Shown: positions 24,401 to 35,515 of the stretch, piece by piece
Numbering within the stretch: the first letter of the stretch is position 1
Layout: the number at the start of each line of letters is the position of its first letter
Source of the DNA: Torreya grandis
Lineage: Eukaryota > Streptophyta > Pinopsida > Cupressales > Taxaceae
DNA: 64,000 bases
Assembly: GCA_037957365.1 (NCBI GenBank)
Contig: JARHVA010000224.1
Coordinates: 3,569,501 to 3,633,500 of the forward strand
Direction: 5' to 3'
The notes under the pieces: model-generated
The model's input: only the letters and a program-made list of their open reading frames with translations
Databases searched by the model: none
Told to the model about the DNA's origin: nothing
Program-made: the position numbers and the translations under genes

Positions 24401-25523
24401 AGTGATGGAAAATAAATACTCTCCTCCTAAACTCCTTATACAATATGATTTCTTCTATCAGTTCTTAGACTCCCTATCGGTTTATCCTCTATGCACTCCC
24501 ATGATCTATGTATAGCAAATTTATTGCATTTGAAACATCTTTAAAATCCACCTAATCCTCTACCCCTTGGTGCATATCCACCCCTATAATAAGGCCTCCT
24601 ACCTCAAAATCCTCCTCTTAAAATAGAGGGCTACTCATGAGAGGTAATAGACTCCCCTTGGTTACTTATTTGTGAATATCCTCTACCTCCTAATTGTCCC
24701 CTACCTTTAAAAATTATGCCACTACCTAAATTCTATTAGTTTTACTTCCTATTAAGATTGTCTTCAGCTTTCAATTCCAACTAGTAGCACTCTTATAGAG
24801 TCTTTAGAATAGAAAGACTCAACTCATCTTGAAAGTTGTATCTTAATCCATTGAGATACCTTACCACCTTTTCATTGTCATCTTCCATATGACCTAATCT
24901 AATGCTTAGTTTATATAACTCTTCAGTGTACTCTCTTACCACCATCTCTTTCTATTTAAAGTTTTGGAGTTTCCTGTACAAATTGGTGTTATAGTCATTA
25001 TGAAAGAATTTTCTCTTCAAATTTTAAATTGTCTTATACCAATACCTAATCTTAGACTTTCCATTCTTCCTTATCTCATCTTGAATGTAATCCCACTATA
25101 GGGATACATGGCCCTTCAGTTTGGTTCTATCAAACTTCACCTATTACTATTCTGGTACATCCTCAAAATCAAAGTACTTATCCAAATATCCTACCCAATC
25201 AAGGAGTTCTTATCCACTTAGGATAACTACATATATTATAAAATCTAATTTGGAATTAGATCCCTACCATTTCACCACCTTCAACAATATCTCAAACTTG
25301 TGTTCCTAAGTCTCTATCTCCTTCATCTTACAATTCTAGTGCCTATGGTGCTTCTTCCTCTTGGTCACTCAAATCACCTATGACTACTCCCCTTCTCTGA
25401 TTAACCTCAATTGCTATGATTCTAGCATCAAAGTTGACACTGAGGTTTCTAAACTCTTGCAAGATGGCATTTCCCATTTGTATAGTTGTTGCACTCACCT
25501 ATTGTATTCTTCCTTGGTGGCAT
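24400..25523 (-). pseudogene. E5 gag with zinc knuckle
   Basis: The ATG at 25523-25521 opens MPPRKNTIGECNN, about 100 bases after the primer site. The downstream frame is broken many times but includes a Gag-like middle and, near 24540-24490, a zinc knuckle RCFKCNKFAIHRSWEC. That is Cys-x2-Cys-x5-His-x4-Cys, one residue longer than the canonical spacing. Gag would package the RNA. The MPPR start is common in plant chromovirus gag. Confidence 0.7.
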
Positions 25524-25618
25524 CTTGACTTCTCTCAGATAATTTATCAAATAACTATTGGATTCTCTTCTTATGAAGGAATATCTCCTTATCCACTTAC
25601 TTCTAGGTGTCTTGTATT

Positions 25619-25631
25619 GGCTCTGATACCA
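25619..25631 (-). other. E5 primer-binding site, initiator tRNA-Met
   Basis: GGCTCTGATACCA on the plus strand is TGGTATCAGAGCC on the minus strand. This is an uninterrupted match to the plant initiator tRNA-Met 3' end complement, three bases from the LTR end at 25635. Confidence 0.9.
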
Positions 25632-25634
25632 AAA

Positions 25635-26904
25635 TGATATAGATAAACTTGTCAAAAAGTCTTAACTTTGGTAAATGAACACACTTCACTAGACCTTAAG
25701 ACCTATATTGTAGCCTTTTTTTTCTAGTTTTCTTTCTTGTACAAAAAAATAAGGATTGAATTAAAAAACTAATTCCCATTCTAGGTACCATATATCAATT
25801 TTTACCTCTCCACTAATTTTCTTGGTCAAAAATAATTTCTAGACCCCTTTTCTAGCATTAGACCTCTCCAATTAGGTCTCTTTGTGGGCTAGTCTAACTC
25901 AAGCTCCTATATCCATACCAAAATTATCCATAAAATAATAAAACCTTTTGAATCTCTTAAATCACATGGAATGATACAAGATTACAAGGTTTCAATTTTT
26001 TTAATGAGTTAGAACTCTCAAAAATGGCTTTTTCCTTTCCAAACCCTAACTCAGGGTTTATTTCCTTGTATAGACCTAAGAGTGACTATATTGAGTTTTT
26101 GAGTTATAAAAGGAATTTTTGTGAATTTAAAATGTTGGCACACATATTTAATAACCTCACACAATACCTCAAATTATCAAACAAACTCTCTAACCCCTCT
26201 GCTCCACTTTTTTATCAAGAATTTTGTATGATTGTGTAATAAAATGTAAGTTTTACAAGACTATTTTATGTTTGGAACCAAAAAATTCAATTAAGGTATT
26301 AATAAACATTTAATAAATAAGATAAAAATTTCCTTCACCAAATAGAGTTACACAGTTAATAATCAATGTATTTACATAGGAAAATAGGGTCTCTGTGTGT
26401 TTTACTTCAAAACCAGGAGTTTATCTTCTTATTCCTCAAAAATAGAGATTATCTCAATGATAAACAACCATTATACACAAAAATTACACCTTTTTTACAT
26501 TTCATAACTACTCTAACTACCTTTTAGGACCTTCCAATGGTTACTAAAGAGCAAGGAACTTGTACAAAGTTGGTTTTCCATACACCCATGACTATGGATC
26601 CATGAAAAGGAATAAAGGGGTCATTAAGAGACATTTAAAACAATGTGATAAGATTTAAAAGTTAATTCATTCAACCCTATAGTGCTAACTCTAAGAAAAT
26701 CATTCAATTTTTTGAAAACTAAGTTTTGGCAAGAAACTAGTAATTTGAAAAATTAACAAGCTAGGACCCAAACTAACTTATAAATTTGAAATATAAGGAT
26801 GGTTGAGGCATATAAATACCTTATAAACAATAATAAAGATAAAATTTGAATAAATAAAATAAAATTGAATCCAAAATCACCCTAGAAGTGATGTATATGC
26901 ATCC
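25635..26904 (-). repeat. E5 5' LTR
   Basis: Direct repeat of 20008-21298. On the minus strand it ends CTATATCA at 25635, next to the primer site. The outer end near 26904 is decayed (TGCATCC), leaving a few bases of uncertainty. Confidence 0.75.
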
Positions 26905-28476
26905 TAAAACCCTCTTTAAGCCCTTTCTAGAACCCGATGGAGAAGAAATAGATGGAGATGTATTAAAAATTGGTCAAATGGCCTATAACTTAACTTAGAA
27001 TTGTCTTGCATTCTTCCATTCTCCTTCCCACCCAACTGGTCTATACTATCACTTATATGGATAGGCCTATTTTAGGGTTTTCTATAAGTTGGGGTGTTTC
27101 ACAGGTGTAGAAGTGAATGTATAGATGAGATCCATTGAGGGAAGTCTATAGGGAAATATTATAACTATATATACTCATATCTCACTTTATTTGTGCATGA
27201 AATTCTCTTTTCTATACTTTCTATTGTAGGTAGTTTTGGATAGATAATGAAGATGACACGTGACTGCCTAGTGATAAGATGAGAAGTTTGGTAGTTGATC
27301 CTTTTAAGGTCTGCCTAATGGAGTATAATTCAAAAGAGTTATATACAAGTGTCTTAACACCTCTTCCATATATTTCCTTAAGCAACTTCCTATAACCTTG
27401 ATGACAAATATGAATATTGAGGCCAAGAGAACAAGTAAATGACCGTAGATAGTGAAGACAAGTGTTAAGAGGAAGGCTATTAGTTTGGTAAGTATCTGAT
27501 GACTATCACACCTTCTTTCCAACCTTCCAAAGATATTTGATATGTGGTAAGGATTCCTAAGGAGGTTTAGATCAGTCAAGCAAACTCATCATTAAAAGTA
27601 AGTTTCAAGAAGGCTATTTGAGTTCTCTATGCCAACTTGAAGGAGAATGATGAACTTATGGTGGACACTTGTCCAAGACAACTTCTTCCCCTCTTTTCCA
27701 ATTAATTATCTTTATTTGTAGATGGTTTTCATGATTTGACACTTGTCCTTGTGACCTTTCCACGTTCCTTCTTCTCTCTCCTCTCTTATGCTCTATAAAT
27801 GCAAGCCATTTGGGCTTTTGTAATGGAATCCACACCTAGTATTATGAAGTCATGTTGGTTTGAATACTATATTTTCCTTTGAAATAGATATTTACAATAT
27901 AGTTTTTATTTTAAAAACTTCTTTTCTAAGTGTGTGAAGTGTTACATAGTGAATTTTCTAGTGATAAGTATTTATCCTTATCTTTACTCTTCAATGTTTG
28001 ATAAAAGTAGTTATCCCTCTAATAGGTCATATGAAGTGTAGTTAAGTGTATTTATATATCTCTAAGTGTAAAGAGTAGCATTATTGTCTAAAATTTGACC
28101 TCATGTTCACTCAAATTTATAAGTATAATGCATATCACCTCCATGTTTGAAATACTTATGTTAGATCAATCTAAGATGTTGAGATTAGTGTTGTGAGTCA
28201 TGTTTCATAGTTCAAGTGTATGGTAGTCTAGTGTAGATCATTATGTTGTATAACCTTATTATCATATGTTACTTTTCATGTTCCTTCTATCCCTTTTCAT
28301 CCAAGCAAGAAATTATTGTAGTTGATTATCAATCAAAGTCTAATCTAGAGAGCTAGGCCTTAAACCTATAGGTTTACCTCTGATATAGACAACCCACAGG
28401 CCTAGAGGTAATCTACTGTTTCACTCAATATAGATAAGGCTTAAACAACCTCTCTAGGGTGAAATATTGAGTGACA

Positions 28477-28512
28477 ATAATTTTGGAATGTCTTTTGGGA
28501 CTATTGTCTCAA
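28477..28512 (+). other. E4 probable primer-binding region
   Basis: Directly after the 5' LTR end, TTTTGGAATGTCTTTTGGGA then CTA has the layout of the Tat-type primer region as I recall it (TTTGGCGACTC...TGGGGAC, tRNA-Arg). The match is partial, so this is tentative. Confidence 0.35.
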
Positions 28513-28689
28513 GTACATTTTGTCAAGGTGAATATGGGGTGAATGCAGGGCTTGACAACAACATAATTGCATATCATGTTCTACTCAACATTTGTTGACT
28601 CCGTTCAAGGTAATATCTATTTGTAAACCAACTTTTATCATTCCTTTTATTCAGACTTTATGGTCCTTACTAGGTCAACTATTAGTAGA

Positions 28690-29900
28690 GGTATTAATCC
28701 CATAAACCCACTCCTTCAAACTAAACTTCCTCTTGAATTTCAACATCCTCAGCCTATCTTGACATTTGAAGAGCAATAATATTTTATAATCTAAGAAGAT
28801 CAATACATTGAAAAGGAACTTAAGGAAAACATGGATAGGCATCATGCCTTTCTATACTTTAACACTAAAAATCCTATACACCTTAATGTATATGATGATA
28901 TACCTCCTAATAATACCAAGAGTGTTCCCACTTTCAATGGGGAAGGTCCAATCACCCCAAGTGAACATATTAGGGACATCTCTAATTTCTATAAATTTCA
29001 CAATATCATTGAAGTTAAAATTAAAATTAGGTTACTTGTCATGTCTCTTATAGGAAAGGCCCTTAACTGGTATAGGACATTATCAGGAGGATGTATCACC
29101 AATTGGGATGAGTTTGGAGAATCATTTACCCAAAGGTTTGAAGAAAAAATTGATCACACATCACTCATTTATCAGTTGAATATGATTCAAAGAGGTCCTA
29201 AGGAGACTATGCATGAATTTAACGAGAGACTTTAAATAACTTGGTATAGGCTAACTCACCCCATGAGACCCCCTACAAGATTTGTTTTCCCTACATACCT
29301 AATGGCTATTGTAACTAACATAGCCATCATATTGTAGTCTATGGGTGGTTACACCTTACTTGAAGCTTATGACATGGGCATTAAAGTTGAGAGTGGACTA
29401 ATACAAGATAGTAAACTCCCTCCAAAAGTATTCATGCCTCTTCTACCTAATATGTCTACTACTACTCCAAGTGTTTCTCCAAACCCAAATGCAAATACCA
29501 AGTCTAGAACTGCCCCAAATAAGGTAGAAGATACCATTGATTAGGAGGCAAGGTCTAAATCTTTAGAGACTCAAGTTAGGCAACTAAATATGTAGTATAT
29601 AATTATCCAAAATTGATATCCCTATCCTCCATAATAAAATAGGTTCCCACCTCAACAGTATGGTCAAGGGAGAGGACAAGGATAACTTAATTTTAATAGG
29701 CCACCCAATGCATATAACCCAACTTTTGCTTCCAACACAAGATCTATGGTTCCTGTCCATAGTAACTTGGTCTAAGAAGAAGAATGGAAACAAGGAAAAT
29801 ATATGAATGCCAATGAATATGGAGGACAAGCCTTGGTATCTAAAGGAGGAGTTACCCCTAAATTAAAAATAGAAGATGAGAATTTATTGTAAGCAAAAAA
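28690..29900 (+). pseudogene. E4 gag, decayed
   Basis: The best open part is 28831-29235. It carries a Gag core: SVPTFNGEGPITPSEHIRDI, GKALNWYRTLSGG, ITNWDEFGESFTQRF and LNMIQRGPKETMHEFNERL. This is the retrotransposon Gag pattern of a central Trp-Tyr motif followed by W.EF...F. The frame continues through stops to 29341-29544 (MGGYTLLEAYDMGIKVESG, then a Pro/Ser/Thr/Asn-rich linker) and a Gln/Gly-rich stretch near 29650. I found no zinc knuckle. E6 gag has a matching TLSEAYEI..RAKNKL block, so the two are relatives. It would form the particle for this polymerase-less element. Confidence 0.7.
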
Positions 29901-30439
29901 AAATGAAGGATGGTAGCCTCAAATAATAGCCTTACAAACTTTCAAGTGGAAGATACATTTTTCCTCAATTAGAGTGATTTAGTGATAGGTAATATTATAT
30001 TAAATATGAATGCTTTGGGATATGTTCATGGTGTTGACACAAGTCCAAGTAATCCTCCTACAGGGAAACAAGGTGTGAATGCAAGTATGGTAGCCACTAC
30101 AACTTCTACACCTATTCAAAATTATAATGTAGGAAAGGTGGATCAAAGTGCTTCATTACCTCAAGTGCAAGACACTTATTTTCCTTCAAGAATGTAATAA
30201 AAGGTGAGTTTTACTACCTAGAATATTTTTGATTCTTTGAAAAGTAATAAAACATATATATGTCTTTGGGAAGTTCTCCACATGCCCGTTCAAAAGGAGC
30301 TTCTTCAAGAACAGTGGTCCCAAGTTCACGTCAATCCCCAACCATCAATACATGGTGATGTGGCACTGAATAATTCTTCCACTCACATTGTTGAAACCTT
30401 TACCAATATGAAAATCCCCTACCCTTCAACATCAATCTC

Positions 30440-30830
30440 ATTATGGAAGACAAGATTGTTCACAATTGCTTTGTGGATAGTGGGGCAAGTACCTCCATGA
30501 TGCCCAAACTTGTGGTAGATAAATTGGGTTTGAGATATGAACCATACAACAAGGGAGTGATATAGATTGATGGGACACTAGCTAGGTTAGTGGGACTCAT
30601 CAAAATTTTGAGAGTTTTCTTACTTGATTGTCCAAGTTTTCCTATCCTTTAAAATATAATAGTGGTTGATTTGCTTGCTCACTTTGATATCTACCTATCA
30701 AGGGATTTCATAGCCAAGATAAGAGGTTATCTCTCAATTAATTGGTCCTTATTAGCCTTAAATACAAGATATGAAATAAATATAACTATTATAACTCAAC
30801 CATTATCTAAGTTTCATATTGAGTAATATG
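30440..30830 (+). pseudogene. E4 retropepsin-type protease, active-site motif intact
   Basis: From about 30460 the plus strand reads CFVDSGASTSMMPKLVVDKL then GLRYEPYNKG. The catalytic Asp-Ser-Gly-Ala (Asp codon 30476-30478) is intact, and the following Met-Pro and Leu-Gly-Leu spacing suits a retropepsin. After two stops the frame continues VVDLLAHFDIYLSRDFIAKI and GYLSINWSLLALNTRY, which resembles the block after the E6 protease (YLSRDFTVKIGEYLSLDW). It would cleave the E4 or a partner polyprotein. Stops in frame make this copy inactive. Confidence 0.75.
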
Positions 30831-31860
30831 TGGAAGCAAGTTCTAATCTCAATTGTAGATCAATGATCAAGAAGAGTCTATTATGGATGATGGAGCATCC
30901 CCTAAAATTGAAGGAATATTTGACCTTTTTCTATATGATTATGGTGCTGACACTTATGGACATGATCCATATACCTTCATTGAATAGATTGACCTCAACA
31001 CATAAATCATCTATGAGGAAGGTGATGGACAATCTAAGGTAAGCATTGATAATTCTTTTCCTCGAGCTATTGAGGGTAATTACCTTATTCATACCCATGA
31101 TGATGATGGTTTAAAAAGTATGTTATATCCAAAAGATGAGGAAAACAATGCAATTCTACTTTCACAAGATGGAGGAGTCCATGAATGTGACAACCATGAA
31201 GAAGAATATGACCTATGGAAGCATTTCCATACCATAGTTCAAGAATTTGAATAGTTTATTAAGCCAACTCCCCTTCCTAAGAAACATGAATTTGATAGTA
31301 AGGTTGTTGATGAATCTCCTAAGCATGAAGGGGAATTTCCTAATAATCATGATAATGAATGTCAAACTACTGTCAAGAAGGTTGTAGTCATAAGAGAATC
31401 TAATGAAGCTAAAGTAGAAATGTTTGTGTTTGAATAATAGTCTCAACCTCAATCTAAAGCTAAGTCACTTTTAGATATGACGAAACACCAAGGAGATAAG
31501 ATTGATGTTTTAAAACATCAAATGCATCAAGTCGTATAAGAAGAAGTTGAGACAACTTTGATGACTCCCAAGTTTCAGTTTGGGAAGTGCCAATTGAACA
31601 TGATAAAAGTCAATCCAGATGCAAAGTTAAACAAACCTTTAAGAGAGATAGATTGCATGTTCTTTGGAGCTCCAAGTGGCAAACTTTTAGTTAGTAGAAA
31701 AGAGGGTAAGTCATTTGAATATCTTCAAAAGTAAGTATTCATTGATAAATATGCATCACATCAAGGTATGTCTTCTTAAAGCAATAATGATACAAGAGTT
31801 ATTGTGTTTGACCCTAGTTAAAGCAATGATGAATTTTTTATTCACCTAAAGTGTTTGAGG
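30831..31860 (+). pseudogene. E4 post-protease acidic reading frame
   Basis: After the protease the plus strand keeps coding character to about 31850. Segments are rich in Asp, Glu, His and Lys (for example HDDDGLKSMLYPKDEENNA, then ECDNHEEEYDLWKHFHTIVQ), followed by FGKCQLNMIKVNPDAKLNKP and REIDCMFFGAPSGKLLVSRK. No RT or integrase motif is present. It occupies the place of pol and ends about 250 bases before the 3' LTR. I do not recognise it. Confidence 0.45.
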
Positions 31861-32554
31861 TCTTTTACATACTAGGATAGGTGTGATTTTCTTATGTTGT
31901 GTGCATTTTCCTTAAGTGTTCTTAACAACAAAATTGTGTTTTATTTGGTGTGTGGTCTTGTGTGTTTGTTTCTTTTTGTTTGGTGTTCTTTCAGAGGTAA
32001 TTTAGTGTCAAGTATAATGTATAGGTGACTCCATATCCCAATGGATAGGAGAAGGCTATTGGTATTTGGAATAGTAAGCTTTTCACCCCTAAGAAATCAC
32101 CAAAATATTGATTAATTTGACCATAAGTCAAATTAGGTCAACCCCCTATATAGCTAACACTTGTTATAGGGTCTCCTAGGCTAAAAATGTGTATCATGAA
32201 CTTAATGAGGTCAAATATTATGTTTTCACCCTTGTCACATTTGTATAGTTTGTCCCAAGTCATTATAGGGTCACCTTTTGAGTCATTTAATGAAATGGTA
32301 CAATTTTCATGAAATATAAAGGTTTCAGGAAGAATTGTAATGTCCCACATGTTAGGAATAGTCATAAAAACTATTTTGAAGATAAAAAATTATAGGTTCA
32401 ACATCCATCCAAGAGGATCAGATAGTTTTAGGTAGTTTTATGGCCTGTAAAATAGTTATGGCACATGGGAAGAATTCAAAAGTGTCTCTTGATATCCACA
32501 TAGCTCAATTCCATTCTCAAGTAACTTTGACAAGTCTAAAATTACTAAAATATG

Positions 32555-32558
<4 letters not shown>

Positions 32559-32602
<44 letters not shown>
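32559..32602 (+). repeat. (CT)22 microsatellite
   Basis: A pure dinucleotide run. The matching place in the other E4 LTR (about 17555-17570) has only ATCTCATTGCTCTCTT, so the run expanded after the element inserted. Confidence 0.95.
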
Positions 32603-32606
<4 letters not shown>

Positions 32607-34979
32607 GCTCTCTTGAACAAGTCAAAAAGGTCAATCAATTTCAACTTGGTATGAACAGAAGGAGGTGATTAGATAAACTATAATTGGTGGGTGATATTAC
32701 TCCCTTTGCACTTACATTTCATGGAAATAGTCATAATAATGATGATCTATGCTCTATGAAAATTCTCTATGATTGTTAGCTTCTCAAAATTTCCTACATA
32801 TCCCTAACACCTCAATTTTCCTTCTTTATTTGCATTAATCTAAATAAACTAGGTGGTTTACATGTTATTGAAAGGTATGACCATCCTTCTCATATGATTA
32901 TTAGTTTGGTTTGCATGTGTGGATATCAAGGAATAATCAAAATCACTCCTTATACTAAGAAGTGAACACAATGATGGTCTACAGATCATATGTTGATAGT
33001 TGCAAGTGAAAGTATGGAGTGAAGTTTTGAGGAACAACTTGAAATGAAAAATATTAAGTACAATGTGTCTTATGAACCTCAACTGATCACATCAATCATG
33101 TAGTTTGAGGTCATAATTGACCTAGTCTCTCACTGTTATCTATAGGTAGTATGAATTTTGATTGTATATACTTCAGAAGTTGAATGTCAATGGTTTGAGA
33201 GGAGTTCAAGTTATACTTCGAGATTGAAAGATGTATCCACCATATCTAAGGCCATAACACATTCAAAATTTACATATAATTCCATTGAAAAGGATTGGGT
33301 TACCAAGATAGTGAAACTATTCATCACAATCAGCATAGATGGAGACTAATAGGAATAAGGATGCCACAGAGGTTTGAGTGTTGATGAAGCCTACAGTTTC
33401 AAGTTGTGAGGAAGATTATTAAGGTAACACAATTGTACTGAGCCTTTGAAAGAGACTTGAATGGATTTCTCAAGTCATCTACATGGTTGTGATTATTTCA
33501 TTTCCATTCACAAAGGTGCAAAGTAATAAAGTTTCTTAGAGGAGATTGTTACCTTAAGTTCTCTGACCAAGAATTGTGTACTATATAGTGTCATTTTATG
33601 GCATGAGATTATGAAGCCTATGTAAGCCTAAATGGTCTAAAAATTGAAATTTAGGCCTTATAAGATCAAATTTTGACATATGAATGATTTTTTGGTCAAT
33701 AAAATGAAGGTTAAGTGACTTACAACTCAAACCAGTTTTTACTGAAGATGCTCAAAGAGCTTTAATGCCTTTGAGGCCCAAATGAGTCTAGAATTTGAAA
33801 GTGAAATAGTGGCCTTATAATGTAATTGGTGAATAGAGAATGGTGCTCAGTTATAGGCATGAGATGATCTTGATGACCTCAAAATAATTCAATAATGTGA
33901 GTACAATGTTCAAGAATATCTTCACCTATAGGAAACCTCCAGCTTCTACCCAAAAAAGCACCTGCAGTCTGACTAAGTAGACATACTAACTCATGCTAGT
34001 GGAGAAAGGCAGTTTAATTGTTGAACATATCCCTAAGGTAGGAGTGAGTTAAAATAAATATGGAATAGTCTTAATGACCCCAAGGGTAAGTTAGGGAATG
34101 AAACATAATGTTCACATATACCTATAGGAATCTCATTTACCTAAGATGAGACACCTACAATAAACATAGTCTATGGACTAGCCTAAGAAAGCAGAGGATG
34201 CAGATGTGAAAGGTTGGTAGAGATGTAGGATGGTGAAAATGTTGAGACCACTCTCATAGTTTTAATGTCCATATAATATGATTCTTAGATAAAAGAGGTA
34301 GAGCAAAGACAAGTTTTAACTTGTCACTCAGTCTGAGGTATATAGACCCTGCAAACAATACACAAACTTGAAAGCTAGTCTTAATAATTTGTTATGCTGA
34401 GAGGTATGTGGAGGTGACCAAGACTTGAAACTTGGTAAACAGAATCTTAAAGACATATTATATCCTCCCTTAGTCTTATTTTGTCCAAGTGAATAAGGGA
34501 TATGCCCTTTATTTTATCTCAGTCATAGGGCACTCCCAATCAAGACAAAACTATAGACAAAGTATGTGAATGAAGAAGGGGTGAAATGAGAGAGTTTGGA
34601 TCAATTTAGGGTGTTTTATATAGTTAAAATTGAATATTAAAAAAATATGGGAAAGGCCTTATAATCATTGGAAACCCTTAGAAGAGTTAAACATACAGTT
34701 AGACATAGTTAGGCCTATTAGGCTTATAACCAAACCTAAGTACTCAAGGTGCCTAAATTAATTATCAAGACCATGTGATATTTCAAAAACATTTGATAAT
34801 ATTTAGGGTAAGGTAGAGAGACTCCAAAAATCATCAGTTTATATAGGAACAACATAGAGTGGTCAATTTGACCTAAAACCATCTCAGGGGTACCTAGAAT
34901 GTAAGAGAAAGCTTGGGAGGCCATATTAAAATTATCATATCTATAAAAACATAATGCATGGTTACTCAAAGAGCTATGA

Positions 34980-35515
34980 TCCGGGTAACAATTTAGATGA
35001 CAATTCGGGTGATGGGTCCACCCCAATTGATGGTAGAACTTCTGGGAGCCATAACTTTTGCACCGTAGCTCCAATTGACTTGCCGTTTGAACCATTGGAA
35101 AGATAATAATGAGGGGAACATCATGAGATGGCATGGATATCTACTTGATGAATTTTTACCCCTAAAAACCCAATTTAAGTTCCCCAAATTTCAATTTTAG
35201 TAGTGCAGTCTAAAAATAGTAAGTTTCTAAAAATAGTAATTCCTTGAATTTTGTATTGCTGTAAATCATGAAAGTAAAACCAATTAATATCCCTTGATAT
35301 TGGTGACCTTAAACATCATACTCATACCTTAAAAACATGTATAAATTAATATGTAACCCGAAATTGAAATCAAACATCTCTTCTCAGAGATAGGCATATG
35401 TTTAGGTCTGCAATTTTGATCAATAAGACATCTCTTCTCAGAGATAACATTATTTGAATTGTGTTGTTATTATTTTTGAATTATATTTCAGAAAAATATT
35501 TCAAATTTTATATCA
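34980..35515. mobile_element. 536-bp unclassified insertion with 8-bp target duplication
   Basis: It is flanked by exact AGCTATGA at 34972-34979 and 35516-35523. The other E4 LTR has a single related copy (AGTTAGGA, about 19910-19917) and none of the insert. The insert starts TCCGGGTAACAA and ends TTTTATATCA. I see no terminal inverted repeat, poly-A tail or coding sequence. An 8-bp duplication is typical of hAT transposons, but the ends do not fit one. It holds two copies of a short hairpin (ATCTCTTCTCAGAGAT) near 35371 and 35432. Confidence 0.65.

Larger units (their letters stand above)
20008..26904 (-). mobile_element. E5: near-complete Ty3/gypsy chromovirus
   Basis: LTRs of about 1.29 kb (20008-21298 and 25635-26904) flank a 4.3-kb interior. 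On the minus strand the interior reads primer site, gag with zinc knuckle, protease, RT, RNase H, integrase, chromodomain and purine tract. That order plus the chromodomain identifies a chromovirus. Stops and frameshifts occur throughout. The first 80 aligned LTR bases differ at roughly one position in ten by eye, so it is old. It sits inside the E4 5' LTR; the uninterrupted counterpart is at about 35593-35625. The left end is sharp; the right end (TGCATCC instead of TACATCA) is decayed, and no clean target duplication is visible. Confidence 0.85.
17110..28476 (+). repeat. E4 5' LTR (4.47 kb net), interrupted by E5
   Basis: 17110-20007 matches 32109-35610 (less the 536-bp insertion), and about 26905-28476 matches about 35615-37183. 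Shared blocks include CTTGTTATAGGGTCTCCTAG at 17160 and 32160, and GGTCATATGAAGT near 28025 and 36731. No coding sequence belongs to the LTR itself. Confidence 0.8.

Noticed and set aside
32456..32644. Minus-strand frame with Arg-Glu repeats
   Set aside because: It is the translation of the CT microsatellite, not a protein.
34736..35134. 132-codon minus-strand open frame
   Set aside because: It overlaps the edge of the 536-bp insertion and E4 LTR sequence, has no recognisable domain, and is most likely chance.
35371..35450. CRISPR-like pair of repeats
   Set aside because: Only two copies of a hairpin in plant DNA; no array and no cas genes.
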